Assembly (NCBI GenBank): GCA_035293805.1
Contig: DATGMD010000026.1
Span: 1 to 52,680 of the forward strand
Source of the DNA: JAJPHF01 sp035293805
Lineage (GTDB): Bacteria > Chloroflexota > UBA6077 > JAJPHF01
DNA length: 52,680 nt
Direction: 5' to 3'
The notes beneath the pieces are model-generated. The model did no database searches. It had not been told where the DNA came from and was given only the letters and a program-made list of their open reading frames with translations. Made by a program: the position numbers and the translations under genes. This document shows positions 8,683 to 16,579 of this stretch, piece by piece; within the stretch, counting starts at the first letter, position 1, and the number at the start of each line of letters is the position of its first letter.

Positions 8683-8767
8683 CGCGTCGCCCCCGGCGAC
8701 CACCAAGCGAGCGAAACCGGCGTGCGCGGGTGCCCCCACCCGCGCATCGCTTTGTTGGGGAAGTACG

Positions 8768-9718
8768 ATGGCCTGGGAGATGCCGGGCTTGCTGGGCAAG
8801 CCGCTCGTCGTCGATTGTCACTCGCACCTCATCCCCCCCAGTTGGTACCTGGACACGACACCGCGCAGCGCGATCGATCTCGACGCGCTCTTCTTTCAGC
8901 AGGACGACGCCGGGGTAAACCTCACGGTGTTCGGCAACAACTGGATTCGCACGCCGCCCGGCCGCACGCGGCTGGACGCCGTCAAAGAGTTCAACGCCTT
9001 CGCCGCGGAGATGAGCGCGAAGTACCCGCAGCGCCTGATCGGGCTCGCCTCCACCGTCCCATTCGAGGGCGACCCCTTTCTGCAGGAGCTGGAGCGCGCG
9101 CTGACCCAGGACGGCCTCAAGGGCGTGATGATCAACACCAGCACCGACGGCGAGTACCTGGACTCGCGCCGCGCCGATCCCTTCTGGGAGCTGGTGACGC
9201 GCCTGGACGTGCCGGTCTTCATCCATCCGCCGCGGGAGACGATCGGCCACGAGAAGATGGAGATGTTCCGGCTGCCCGAGATGGTCGGACGGCCGTTCGA
9301 CACGACCCTTACGCTCGCCCGCCTGATCCTCACCGGCGTGCTCGAGCGCTACCCCACGCTGAAGCTCGTCTGCGCGCACGTGGGCGGCGCGATCGCGCTC
9401 TTGCCCGGGCGACTGAACTTCGGCTACGAGCTACGCCACGATCAGACCTTCGGCCCCTGGGAGCCCGACGTGCTCACCAAGCCGCCCAGCGAGTACATCG
9501 CTCAGGTATATCTGGACACGATGAGTTTCCACATGCCGGCCATCATGTGCGCCGTGGCAACCGTCGGCGTAGACCATGTGGTCTACGGCAGCGACTACCC
9601 GCCGGTCCCGATTCCCCTGGCGCGGTCGGTGGCCGTCGTCAAGAACCTGCCGCTCGCCCACCGCGACAAGGAGAAGATCCTAGGCCTCAACGCCGCGGGG
9701 TTGCTCAAGCTGCTCTAA
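8768..9718 (+). CDS. Amidohydrolase family protein (ACMSD-like, PF04909)
   Basis: 316 residues folding as a metal-dependent TIM barrel. Metal and catalytic residues visible are DCHSHL (His18, His20), VFIHPP (His in the middle strand), CAHVGG (His) and GSDYPP (Asp). This is the pattern of aminocarboxymuconate-semialdehyde decarboxylase and related 2-hydroxy-aromatic (de)carboxylases or hydrolases. ATG 8768 is preceded by a weak GGGGAAG. It may be co-transcribed with the hydroxylase subunits, which would suggest ring or amide chemistry after an oxidation step; that link is inference. Specific substrate unknown. Confidence 0.9.
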   Translation: MAWEMPGLLGKPLVVDCHSHLIPPSWYLDTTPRSAIDLDALFFQQDDAGVNLTVFGNNWIRTPPGRTRLDAVKEFNAFAAEMSAKYPQRLIGLASTVPFEGDPFLQELERALTQDGLKGVMINTSTDGEYLDSRRADPFWELVTRLDVPVFIHPPRETIGHEKMEMFRLPEMVGRPFDTTLTLARLILTGVLERYPTLKLVCAHVGGAIALLPGRLNFGYELRHDQTFGPWEPDVLTKPPSEYIAQVYLDTMSFHMPAIMCAVATVGVDHVVYGSDYPPVPIPLARSVAVVKNLPLAHRDKEKILGLNAAGLLKLL

Positions 9719-9732
9719 GCTTTCGGCCGGGG

Positions 9733-9767
9733 AGCCGGGACATTGGCAACCTAGCGTCCTCCCGGCT
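9733..9767 (+). terminator. Possible weak terminator hairpin
   Basis: AGCCGGGA (9733-9740) is the perfect reverse complement of TCCCGGCT (9760-9767), separated by 19 bases, starting 15 bases after the amidohydrolase stop. No T-run follows, so intrinsic termination is uncertain. Confidence 0.3.
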
Positions 9768-9944
9768 GCCTGATCGACTGCCCTGGCACGCGCCGCACGG
9801 CACCGCCGCGCGGCGCCCGCGCGGATGTCCGTGTGGGCGCCGATAAGGGAGCGCGCCGGGTGGCGAGAGTCTTCGAGCGGGGGGGCGCCGGGAACGCCCG
9901 CGACGCTGCCGCGGGCCATCCCGGCCGCCAGAAGGAGTCGAGCG

Positions 9945-10673
9945 ATGCAGCAGAGACCCCGTGCAGCCGCCGCGCTCGTGCTGGCGCTCGGCGTCGCGCT
10001 CTCGTTAGCCACTGCGGCCACCGCCCAGGACGCCGCGCGCCCAACCGTGCCAGTGTCCGCCGACGAGGTTTCCCATGGCGACCCCGCCTCGCCCCGCATC
10101 GCGCTAGCAATCAACGTGGGAGCCGGCTACACGCCGGCGGTGTCCATGCTCGACACGCTCCGCGACCGTGACCTTCGCACGACGTTCTTTGTCATGGGCT
10201 GGTGGGCGGAGCGCAATCCCGACATTCTCGCCCGTATCGCCGCCGACGGGCACGAGATCGCCAGCCACGGCCACTCCGTCTTCGACCTGACCCGGGTCTC
10301 GGACGCCGCCGTCGTCGAGGACCTGGAAGCCGCCGACAGCGCCATCGCGGCCGTCACCGGCCACACGACGCGGCCGCTCTGGAGCGCGTCCGCGGGCTAC
10401 CGCGACGCGCGCGTGCTGCGCCTCGCCGCGAGTCTCGGCTACCGACCCATCTACCTCTCGGTCGACTCGCTCGACTGGCGCGAGGGCGCCACACCCGAGG
10501 GCGTGTACCGCCGCGTGATGGACCTCACCGAAAACGGCTCTATCGTCGTGCTGCACTTCGACAGCCCGAACACCACGACCAGCACCGCCGTCGTGCTCGG
10601 CCAATTGATCGACGATCTTCGCGCCCGCGGCTTCGTGCCCGGCACGATCACCCAGCTTCTCGTCGGCGACTGA
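9945..10673 (+). CDS. Exported NodB-like polysaccharide deacetylase homologue, probably inactive
   Basis: 242 residues. AAGGAG precedes ATG 9945, and a clear signal peptide (about residues 1-27, LVLALGVALSLATAATA) exports it. The NodB fold is recognisable from TTFFVMGWWAERNP, HEIASHGHS, SVDSLDW and IVVLHF. In NodB enzymes the first motif carries the catalytic and metal-binding Asp (TFDDG or TFDAG). Here it reads ALAINVGAG (residues 53-61), with no Asp. The H-x-x-x-H metal motif is SHGHSV: His108 is present but the position four residues later is Val112. The Arg-Pro-Pro-Tyr loop is also altered (LWSASAGYRD). Deacetylation in the usual way therefore looks impossible; glycan binding or a different chemistry is more likely. 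Fold call is confident, activity is inference. Confidence 0.8.
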   Translation: MQQRPRAAAALVLALGVALSLATAATAQDAARPTVPVSADEVSHGDPASPRIALAINVGAGYTPAVSMLDTLRDRDLRTTFFVMGWWAERNPDILARIAADGHEIASHGHSVFDLTRVSDAAVVEDLEAADSAIAAVTGHTTRPLWSASAGYRDARVLRLAASLGYRPIYLSVDSLDWREGATPEGVYRRVMDLTENGSIVVLHFDSPNTTTSTAVVLGQLIDDLRARGFVPGTITQLLVGD

Positions 10674-10703
10674 TACCCAATCGGGCGCTGCCCTGCACAT
10701 ACT

Positions 10704-10735
10704 CCCTCGCCCCCTGGGAGAGGGTTGGGGTGAGG
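10704..10735. repeat. Dispersed palindromic repeat, CCCTCGCC...GGGAGAGGG type
   Basis: CCCTCGCCCC (from 10704) faces GGGAGAGGG (10716-10724) as an imperfect hairpin, followed by TTGGGGTGAGGG. The same core with GGGGTGAGGG tail occurs at about 26133-26167. This repeat type is widespread in GC-rich bacterial genomes and gives spurious peptides such as LTPTLSQG when translated. Its function is unknown. Confidence 0.65.
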
Positions 10736-10790
10736 GCGCGCCCCGGCCGGCGCACCGCCGGGCCCGACCGGATATGACTGCCGGTCAAAT

Positions 10791-10822
10791 GCGGGGCGGG
10801 GCGCGTGCGCGCCCCGCCCCGC
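10791..10822 (-). terminator. Strong GC hairpin, terminator of acsA
   Basis: GCGGGGCGGGGCGC (10791-10804) pairs perfectly with GCGCCCCGCCCCGC (10809-10822) around a 4-base loop: a 14-bp stem 22 bases beyond the acsA stop. On the minus strand it is followed by ATTTGACC, a short T-containing stretch. It probably ends acsA transcription. Confidence 0.75.
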
Positions 10823-10844
10823 TCGACTACACGCCGCGCGGCGC

Positions 10845-12806
10845 CTAGCCCTCGGTCTCCTCGTACTGCTGCTTGATCTGCGCCAGCACGGTCGGGTCGG
10901 TGAGCGTCGTCGTGTCGCCCAACACGCGCCCCTCGGCCACGTCGCGTAGCAGGCGGCGCATGATCTTGGCGCTGCGCGTCTTGGGCAGCTCGGCCGTGAA
11001 GAACACCTTGTCCGGCCGCGCGATGGCGCCGATGTGCTTCGACACATGCTCGCGTAGCTCGCTCGCGAGCGCGTTGTCGGCCCGCGCCCCGCCGCGCGGC
11101 GTGACGAACGCCGCCACCGCCTGTCCCTTCAGCTCGTCGCTGATGCCGATCACGGCCGCCTCGGCCACCGCCGGGTGGCTCACGAGCGCGCTCTCGACTT
11201 CCATCGTCCCGATGCGGTGGCCCGCAACGTTCAGCACGTCGTCCACGCGCCCCAGCAGCCAGAAGTAGCCGTCCTCGTCGCGCCGCGCGCCGTCCCCCGT
11301 GAAGTACATGCCCGGGAACCGGCTCCAGTACTGCTGCACGTACCGCTCGGGATCGCCCCAGATCGTGCGCATCATCGCCGGCCACGGCTTGCGGAGCACC
11401 AGGTACCCGCCCCTCCCGAGCGGCACCGAGTCGCCCGCCTCGTTGACCACGTCGGCCTGCACCCCGGGGAAGGGCACGGTGGCCGAGCCGGGCTTCAACG
11501 TCGTGATGCCCGGCACCGGCGAGATCAGGATCATGCCCGTCTCGGTCTGCCACCAGGTATCGACGACCGGACAGCGCCCGTGCCCGATGTGGTCGTAGTA
11601 CCACACCCACGCCTCGGGGTTGATCGGCTCGCCGACGGTGCCCAGCAACCGAAGGCTGCTCAGGTCGCAGCTTTCGGGATACTGCAAGCCCCAACGCATG
11701 CAGGCGCGGATCGCGGTGGGCGCGGTGTACAGGATGCTGACGCGGTACTTCTCGACGATGCGCCACCAGCGGTCCTTGTCGGGGTAGTCCGGCGTGCCCT
11801 CGAACATCACCTGCGTGGCGCCGTTCGCCATCGGTCCGTAGACGACGTAGCTGTGCCCGGTTACCCAGCCGATGTCGGCCGTACACCAATACACGTCGTC
11901 GTCCTTCAGGTCGAAGATCCACTTGTGCGTCAGCGACGTGCCCAGCAGGTAGCCCGCCGTCGTGTGCAGGACGCCTTTCGGCTTGCCCGTCGTGCCCGAG
12001 GTGTACAGGATGTACAGCGGGTGCTCGGCGTCGAGCGGCTCGGGCGGGCACTCGCGCCCTTCCACCTTCGCGAGCCAGTCGTGCCACCAGACGTCCCGCC
12101 CCTCCTGCATCGCCACGTCGTTGCCGGTGCGTCGCACGACGACCACTTGCTGCACGCTCGGCGTCTCGCGCACCGCCTCGTCGATGTTGGCCTTCAGGGG
12201 GACCACGTTGCCGCGCCGGAAGCCGCCGTCGGCGGTGATAATCGCCTTCGCCTGGCAGTCGTTCACGCGGTCGCGGATCGAGTCGGGGCTGAATCCCGCG
12301 AAGATCACCGTGTGCGGGGCGCCGATACGCGCGCAGGCGAGCATGATGATCGGCAGCTCCGGCACCATCGGCAGGTAGATGGCCACCGTATCGCCCTTCC
12401 CCACGCCCGACTGCTTCAGCGCGAGGGCCGCGCGGTTCACTTCCCGGTACAGGTCCTGGTAGGTCAGCACGCGCTCGTCGCCCGGCTCGCCCTCCCAGAT
12501 GATCGCCGCCTTGTTCCGGCGCCACGTCGCCAGGTGGCGGTCCACGCAGTTGTAGCTGGCGTTGATCTGGCCGCCCTCAAACCACTTAGCCCACGGCGCG
12601 TTCCATTCCAGCACGCGGTCCCAGCGCCGGAACCAGTCCAGGCTCTCCGCCTGGCGCGCCCAGAACCCTTCGAGGTCGGCGGCCGCCTGCTCGTACACGC
12701 CGGGGTCGCTCACGTTGGCTTGGGCTTGGAACGCGGGGGGCGGCGGGTAGCGCCGTTCCTCCTGCAGTAGCGCCTCGAACGCGCCCGAGCTCTGCTCCGC
12801 CGACAT
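10845..12806 (-). CDS. acsA: Acetyl-CoA synthetase (AMP-forming)
   Basis: Converts acetate, ATP and CoA to acetyl-CoA via acetyl-AMP. 653 residues, full length for the family. Landmarks are the N-terminal ACAS_N region (YEQAAADLEGFWARQAE); the adenylate-forming P-loop YTSGTTGKPKGVLHT; DTWWQTETG; YFTGDGARRDEDGYFWLLGRVDD; and the C-terminal PKTRSAKIMRR with the AMP-transfer/acetylation Lys near residue 614 (usual motif PKTRSGK, Gly to Ala here). It is a single-gene unit with its own promoter at 12884-12912 and terminator at 10791-10822. Activity would be expected to respond to Lys acetylation as in other Acs enzymes, but no acetyltransferase is nearby. Confidence 0.98.
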   Translation of the reverse strand: MSAEQSSGAFEALLQEERRYPPPPAFQAQANVSDPGVYEQAAADLEGFWARQAESLDWFRRWDRVLEWNAPWAKWFEGGQINASYNCVDRHLATWRRNKAAIIWEGEPGDERVLTYQDLYREVNRAALALKQSGVGKGDTVAIYLPMVPELPIIMLACARIGAPHTVIFAGFSPDSIRDRVNDCQAKAIITADGGFRRGNVVPLKANIDEAVRETPSVQQVVVVRRTGNDVAMQEGRDVWWHDWLAKVEGRECPPEPLDAEHPLYILYTSGTTGKPKGVLHTTAGYLLGTSLTHKWIFDLKDDDVYWCTADIGWVTGHSYVVYGPMANGATQVMFEGTPDYPDKDRWWRIVEKYRVSILYTAPTAIRACMRWGLQYPESCDLSSLRLLGTVGEPINPEAWVWYYDHIGHGRCPVVDTWWQTETGMILISPVPGITTLKPGSATVPFPGVQADVVNEAGDSVPLGRGGYLVLRKPWPAMMRTIWGDPERYVQQYWSRFPGMYFTGDGARRDEDGYFWLLGRVDDVLNVAGHRIGTMEVESALVSHPAVAEAAVIGISDELKGQAVAAFVTPRGGARADNALASELREHVSKHIGAIARPDKVFFTAELPKTRSAKIMRRLLRDVAEGRVLGDTTTLTDPTVLAQIKQQYEETEG

Positions 12807-12883
12807 CGAATTCCTCCTCTGGCGCCTGAGCGTCGCAACCGGGCAAGCGCACGCGACGCCGGGCGCCGATGGCTGACGAATTC

Positions 12884-12912
12884 AGCATAGGCGGCGGCGC
12901 CGCCAGCGTCAA
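12884..12912 (-). promoter_or_regulatory. Sigma-70-type promoter of acsA
   Basis: On the minus strand TTGACG (12912-12907) is followed after exactly 17 bases by TATGCT (12889-12884). Transcription would start near 12877 and run into acsA 70 bases later. The spacer is GC-rich and itself near-palindromic. Confidence 0.7.
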
Positions 12913-13015
12913 GCACGGCAGCGCCGCCCGCAACCGCGCCCCCCGGTGGTCCACCTCGCGCCGCCCCTGCTCCGCGGTACACTCGGATGAGCGGGCGCGT
13001 GCGACCGCAGCGCGC

Positions 13016-13045
13016 TTGACGCTGGGCGCCTGCCGCCGCTACCGT
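13016..13045 (+). promoter_or_regulatory. Possible promoter for the small membrane-protein cluster
   Basis: TTGACG (13016-13021), 18-base spacer, TACCGT (13040-13045). The -35 is good, the -10 is poor. It lies 60 bases before ATG 13105 and faces away from the acsA promoter. Confidence 0.4.
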
Positions 13046-13104
13046 TAAGCGCAGACGCTGACGGCGCGCGGTCCGCTCGGGCCGCGGCCAGCCAAGGAGA
13101 GCGA

Positions 13105-13377
13105 ATGGGCACACTCGCCGGGTTCGGTCCCCCGCCCTGGGCCGTGTTCGGCCTGCTGATCGGCGTGAGCAGCGCGGGCCTCTTCCACTTGCTGCTCAGC
13201 AGCCGCCTGCGGCACTTGCCCACCTACCTGGCGGTCGGGACGGTGGCCGCCCTGCTGGGCGGCGCATTGGGGGCGCAGCTCGGCCCGACGGCCTGGAGCC
13301 TCGGCGAGGCTCACCTCCTCGCCATCTGCGGCGCCACCTGGAGCGCGCTGGCGCTGACGCGCCTCCTTGGCCTATGA
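13105..13377 (+). CDS. Small integral membrane protein (90 aa)
   Basis: No family recognised. Three hydrophobic helices are visible: PWAVFGLLIGVSSAGLFHLLL, YLAVGTVAALLGGALGAQLG and LLAICGATWSALALTRLLGL, with SSRLRHLP as a short positively charged loop. AAGGAG (13095-13100) precedes ATG 13105. It starts a three-gene run with two further small membrane-linked proteins, 25 bases ahead of the next start. The topology and neighbours suggest a membrane or envelope role; nothing more specific can be said. Confidence 0.7.
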   Translation: MGTLAGFGPPPWAVFGLLIGVSSAGLFHLLLSSRLRHLPTYLAVGTVAALLGGALGAQLGPTAWSLGEAHLLAICGATWSALALTRLLGL

Positions 13378-13402
13378 CCCCGCGCTTTCGGAGGTGCTCG
13401 CC

Positions 13403-13765
13403 GTGGCCGCGCTGACCGTCGTCCGCGATGTCGCGCTGATCGTCCTGGCGGTCGAGTCCATCGGCCTGGGAGTCCTCGCGGCGGTCTTGATCCTGCGTCT
13501 GCTCGCCTTCATCGACGTGGCGCAGACCAAGCTCGACGATGTCGCCGGCACGGCTGGCACGGTGCTGGAGTCCGCCCGCGAGGCAGCCCAGGCGGCCAAC
13601 GAGGCCGCCGTCCAGGTGCGCGGCTCCACCACCTTCATGAGCGACCGGCTCGTCCTGCCGGCCATCCGCGTGGCCGCGGCCGCGTCGGGCGCCACCCGCT
13701 TCGCCCGCGCCCTGGTACGCACCGGAAACTCGTCAGCCGGGAGGAATCGTGGCAAGACAGGATAA
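13403..13765 (+). CDS. Small membrane protein with coiled-coil tail (DUF948-like)
   Basis: 120 residues. GTG 13403 is favoured because CGGAGG (13389-13394) lies eight bases upstream; the frame is open to TTG 13367, overlapping the previous gene. One N-terminal helix (VALIVLAVESIGLGVLAAVLIL) leads into an Ala/Glu-rich heptad-like stretch (about residues 40-75: AGTVLESAREAAQAANEAAV) and a basic end. The layout of TM plus apolipoprotein-like amphipathic helix resembles DUF948/YtxG-type general-stress membrane proteins. It overlaps the next gene by 17 bases, so translation is probably coupled. Confidence 0.7.
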   Translation: MAALTVVRDVALIVLAVESIGLGVLAAVLILRLLAFIDVAQTKLDDVAGTAGTVLESAREAAQAANEAAVQVRGSTTFMSDRLVLPAIRVAAAASGATRFARALVRTGNSSAGRNRGKTG

Positions 13766-14024
13766 CGGCGGCTTCGTGGCGGGCCTGCTGGTCGGCGGGC
13801 TGGTAGGAGCGGCGCTGGCGCTCCTCGCCACGCCGCGCGGCAGCCAGCTCGCCCGCGAGGCGATCGCCGGCCTCGGCGCCGAGAATGCCGAGGCGATGCT
13901 GGAGCGCGGCCGAGACGCGCTGCGCGCGCGCTTTCAGCAGGCGGCGGCCGAGGCGCAGGATGCCGCCAACGCGACCGAGCAGCGGCTGCAGGCCGAGTAC
14001 CGCGGCGCTCGCGACGGCCACTAG
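13749..14024 (+). CDS. YtxH-like small membrane/coiled-coil protein (91 aa)
   Basis: GTG 13749 follows GGGAGG (13739-13744). A Gly-rich transmembrane helix (FVAGLLVGGLVGAALALLATP) with the signature ending TPRGSQLAREAI is characteristic of YtxH-domain proteins (PF12732, T-P-x-S/K-G-x-x-x-R), followed by an Ala/Glu/Gln-rich amphipathic helix. YtxH proteins are stress-associated in Firmicutes but of unknown function. With the DUF948-like gene directly upstream, this repeats the ytxG-ytxH pairing known from Bacillus. Confidence 0.8.
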   Translation: MARQDNGGFVAGLLVGGLVGAALALLATPRGSQLAREAIAGLGAENAEAMLERGRDALRARFQQAAAEAQDAANATEQRLQAEYRGARDGH

Positions 14025-14044
14025 CGGTCTGTCGACGGTCAATT

Positions 14045-14074
14045 GCTATCTATTGGCATCTGCCAATCGATAGC
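14045..14074. repeat. AT-rich inverted repeat, possible bidirectional terminator or protein-binding site
   Basis: GCTATC-T-ATTGGCA (14045-14058) faces TGCCAAT-C-GATAGC (14061-14074) across two bases: 13 of 14 positions pair. It lies between convergent genes and is much more AT-rich than its surroundings. No T-run follows on either strand, so it could be a terminator, a transcript-end structure or an operator-like site. The rest of 14075-14289 shows nothing recognisable. Confidence 0.6.
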
Positions 14075-14289
14075 AGCTCAGCCTTGACGAGGTACTAGCG
14101 CGAGTGCGCGGCCGGCGCCGCGGAGCGGTTCCCATTCGCTCTAGCGGCCCTCCGGCCGCAGCCCGGCCGCTGGGCGACAGTCTTGGCTCGGGTCCGGCGG
14201 CCCGCGAGAATCGCGCCACGCCGATCGAGCCGACGCCGCGCCGCCGTATGGCGCACCGCGGCGACCATCCTACGGGCACACGCCAGCCA

Positions 14290-15894
14290 CTACACCGCGA
14301 CCTCGACTGCCCCGACGTTCTCGGCTCCGACGTCGCCGCGCTCCGCCCGCAGGCGGCCCAGCTGGCGCGCGATCTCCGGCGGCAGGTCCGACGCGAGCAG
14401 CAGGTCGCTGCCATTCCGCGCGCGCACCGCGAGGCCCGCCGCCGCGTGCGCGTAGACGCCGACGCGAGCGGCCGCCGCGGGCGCGAGCCCTTGAGCCAGC
14501 AGCCCGGCGATCGTGCCCGCCAGCACGTCGCCGGTGCCGCCGCTCGCCAGCGCCGGGTTCGCGTGCGGCCACACCCAGGCCCGCCCCTCCGGCACGGCCA
14601 CGACCGTGAATGGCCCTTTCAACACCACCACCGCGCCCCAGCGCCGCGCGGCCTCGAGCGCGATGGCCCATGGCGCCGCCGCCACGTCGTCGGCCGTCCG
14701 CCCGATCAGCCGCGCCATCTCGCCGTGGTGCGGCGTGAGCACGCTCCGTGCGCCCAGCGCCCCCTGTAGCGCGGGCTCCGCCGCGAGCGCGTACAGCGCA
14801 TCGGCGTCGACCACCACCGGCGGGCCGGCCCCTCCGCTGGCCCCCTCCTGTAGCACCCGCCCCACGAGTTCCAGCGCGCCCGCCGTCCGACCCAGCCCCG
14901 GACCGATCAGCAGGGCTTGCGCGCTGTCAGCGGTGCGCAGCACGATCTCCGCCGCCGCGGCGGCGCCCTCCGTCGGCGCGCGGTCGGGCAGCACGACGTA
15001 TGTGGCCTCCGGTAAGAGTCCCGCCAGTACCGCCTGCAGCGCCGGCGCCACGGCGAAGGCCAGCAGCCCGCACCCGCTCCGCAGCGCCGCGGCGCCGGCG
15101 AGATATGCGGCGCCGTAGTAGTCAGGCGAGCCGGCCACCACGACCACCCGGCCGAAGGTGCCCTTGTGACCGCTCAGGGGCCGGCGCGGCACCTGGGGCA
15201 ATACGCCCGCGCGGTCGAGCGTCGCCACCAGCCGCCCCGCGAACGCATCCGCAGGCAGGCCGATCTCCGTGAGCAGCAGCGCCCCGGCGTGCTCGGCCGC
15301 CGGAAAACGTAGCAGCCCCGCTTTCAGGCCGCCCAGCACCACGGTCGCGTCGGCCCGCACGGTCTCCCCGGGCGCCGCCCCGCTGTCGGCGTCGACGCCG
15401 CTCGGCACGTCGATCGCCAGCACCAGTAGCCCCCTGCCGCGATCGGTGCGCGCCGCGTTGAGCACGCCGGCAACCTCGCTCAGGGGAGGGCGAGGTGCGC
15501 CCCGGGCGCCGATCCCCAGCAGCCCGTCAACCGCCGCGCTGGCGTCCTGTAGCCAGGCTCCGAGCGTGGCCAGCGACCCAGCGCCGTCGTGGAGCAGGCT
15601 CTGGCCTCCCAGCGCTGCGAGCGCGCCCAGCTCGGCCTCGGTCACCGCATGTCGGGGCAGCAGGTACAGGCGAACGCTGCGCCCGGCGCGGGCCAGCTCC
15701 CGGGCCGCCACCCAGCCGTCCCGGCCGTTGTTGCCGATGCCGGCCAGCACGACGACCGGGCCGTCAGGCCGCAGGCGCCGCACCTGCGCCGCGACCGCGC
15801 CGCCGGCCGTGGCCTGCAGCGCGGCCTCCGTGATCCCGGCCGCGACAGCGGCAGCCTCGGCGGCCCGCATCTCCTCCACCGTGACCACGTACAC
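14290..15894 (-). CDS. nnr: Bifunctional NAD(P)H-hydrate epimerase / ADP-dependent NAD(P)H-hydrate dehydratase
   Basis: Repairs hydrated NADH and NADPH: the N-terminal YjeF_N domain (about residues 1-215) epimerises NAD(P)HX and the C-terminal ribokinase-like domain (about 225-530) dehydrates it using ADP. Motifs include VVLAGIGNNGRDGW (N-terminal nucleotide loop), IDVPSGVDADSGA, GHKGTFGRVVVVAGS at the start of the dehydratase, LTPHHGEMARL, and SGGTGDVLAGTIAGLLAQG with the catalytic GTGD Asp. GTG 15894 is chosen because GAGGAGG precedes it; the frame is open to 15996. 534 residues, the usual fused length. Convergent with the small membrane cluster. Confidence 0.95.
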   Translation of the reverse strand: MYVVTVEEMRAAEAAAVAAGITEAALQATAGGAVAAQVRRLRPDGPVVVLAGIGNNGRDGWVAARELARAGRSVRLYLLPRHAVTEAELGALAALGGQSLLHDGAGSLATLGAWLQDASAAVDGLLGIGARGAPRPPLSEVAGVLNAARTDRGRGLLVLAIDVPSGVDADSGAAPGETVRADATVVLGGLKAGLLRFPAAEHAGALLLTEIGLPADAFAGRLVATLDRAGVLPQVPRRPLSGHKGTFGRVVVVAGSPDYYGAAYLAGAAALRSGCGLLAFAVAPALQAVLAGLLPEATYVVLPDRAPTEGAAAAAEIVLRTADSAQALLIGPGLGRTAGALELVGRVLQEGASGGAGPPVVVDADALYALAAEPALQGALGARSVLTPHHGEMARLIGRTADDVAAAPWAIALEAARRWGAVVVLKGPFTVVAVPEGRAWVWPHANPALASGGTGDVLAGTIAGLLAQGLAPAAAARVGVYAHAAAGLAVRARNGSDLLLASDLPPEIARQLGRLRAERGDVGAENVGAVEVAV

Positions 15895-16037
15895 CGCCGC
15901 GCCTCCTCGGACCGGGTGCCGGCTGGAGTCCCCGCCACGGCTCGCCCGATCGGCCGGCGAATTATAGCCAGCGCTCGCGCCAGGCAGCGCCCTCACCCCC
16001 TCCCGTCTATTGCCAGATTGTCACAGCCGCCTGCTCA

Positions 16038-16096
16038 TGCTGACAAAACGGCACAGGCCATTGACTCTGAGGCATGGCCGTCCTATGATGCTGACA
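16038..16096 (+). promoter_or_regulatory. Promoter with operator-like symmetry upstream of the XRE regulator
   Basis: TTGACT (16061-16066), 17-base spacer, TATGAT (16084-16089): the best sigma-70 match in the window. GGCCAT (16056-16061) and ATGGCC (16074-16079) form an inverted repeat across the -35 and spacer, and TGCTGACA occurs twice (16038-16045, 16089-16096), flanking the promoter. The predicted start is near 16096, 26 bases before the regulator's ATG. The layout suggests autoregulation. Confidence 0.7.
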
Positions 16097-16121
16097 GGCA
16101 GACACTGAGGAGGATGAGCCG

Positions 16122-16505
16122 ATGGCCGAGGACTTCACGACACTGCTCCGCTACTACCGCGACCGCGCCGGCCTCTCGTGCAACGAGCTGGCCCGGGCGG
16201 TCGGGGTGGATCCCAGCTACGTCAGCCGCCTGGAGCGCGGTGAGCGCGAGCCTCCGCGCCGGCCCATCGTCGAGCGGCTGGCCGCCTCCCTGGACCTCTC
16301 GCTCGAAGACCAGGATCGCCTCTTGGTCACGGCCGGCTACGCCCCGGCCACCGTCGCCGTGCTCGGCCGCTGGGACAGCACGCTACAGGAGGTCGCCGAC
16401 GTCCTCACCGACGGACGGATCTCCGGCGAGGAGCTGGAGAGCTTCCGACAGGTGATCCACCTCGTCGCCCAGCGCTGGCGCCGACCCGTCCTGGCCGCCA
16501 GCTAG
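16122..16505 (+). CDS. XRE-family helix-turn-helix regulator
   Basis: 127 residues. The N-terminal HTH (about residues 6-60) is clear: LLRYYRDRAGLSCNELARAV, then VDPSYVSRLERGEREPPRRP (recognition helix and wing) and LAASLDLSLEDQDRLLVTAGY. A C-terminal helical domain of about 50 residues (EVADVLTDGRISGEELESFR) may dimerise or sense a ligand. AGGAGG lies just before ATG 16122. It has its own strong promoter with internal symmetry and stands alone between nnr and fhaA, so likely targets are itself and perhaps the neighbouring genes; this is inference. The same HTH type is common in cell-cycle and stress regulators. Confidence 0.93.
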   Translation: MAEDFTTLLRYYRDRAGLSCNELARAVGVDPSYVSRLERGEREPPRRPIVERLAASLDLSLEDQDRLLVTAGYAPATVAVLGRWDSTLQEVADVLTDGRISGEELESFRQVIHLVAQRWRRPVLAAS

Positions 16506-16553
16506 CCCTGGCCGCGGGCGGCGCTCACCGTTCAGTCTGCACTAGCGCCGAAT

Positions 16554-16579
16554 CGCGCGCGACATGTTCGTCGCGCGCG
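16554..16579 (+). terminator. GC hairpin after the XRE gene
   Basis: CGCGCGCGAC (16554-16563), 6-base loop, GTCGCGCGCG (16570-16579): a perfect 10-bp stem 48 bases after the regulator's stop. No T-run follows; it may still terminate or protect the transcript end. Confidence 0.5.

Noticed and set aside
11175..12770. 531-codon plus-strand open frame across acsA
   Set aside because: Fully antisense to a textbook acetyl-CoA synthetase; composition is His/Arg/Val-biased.
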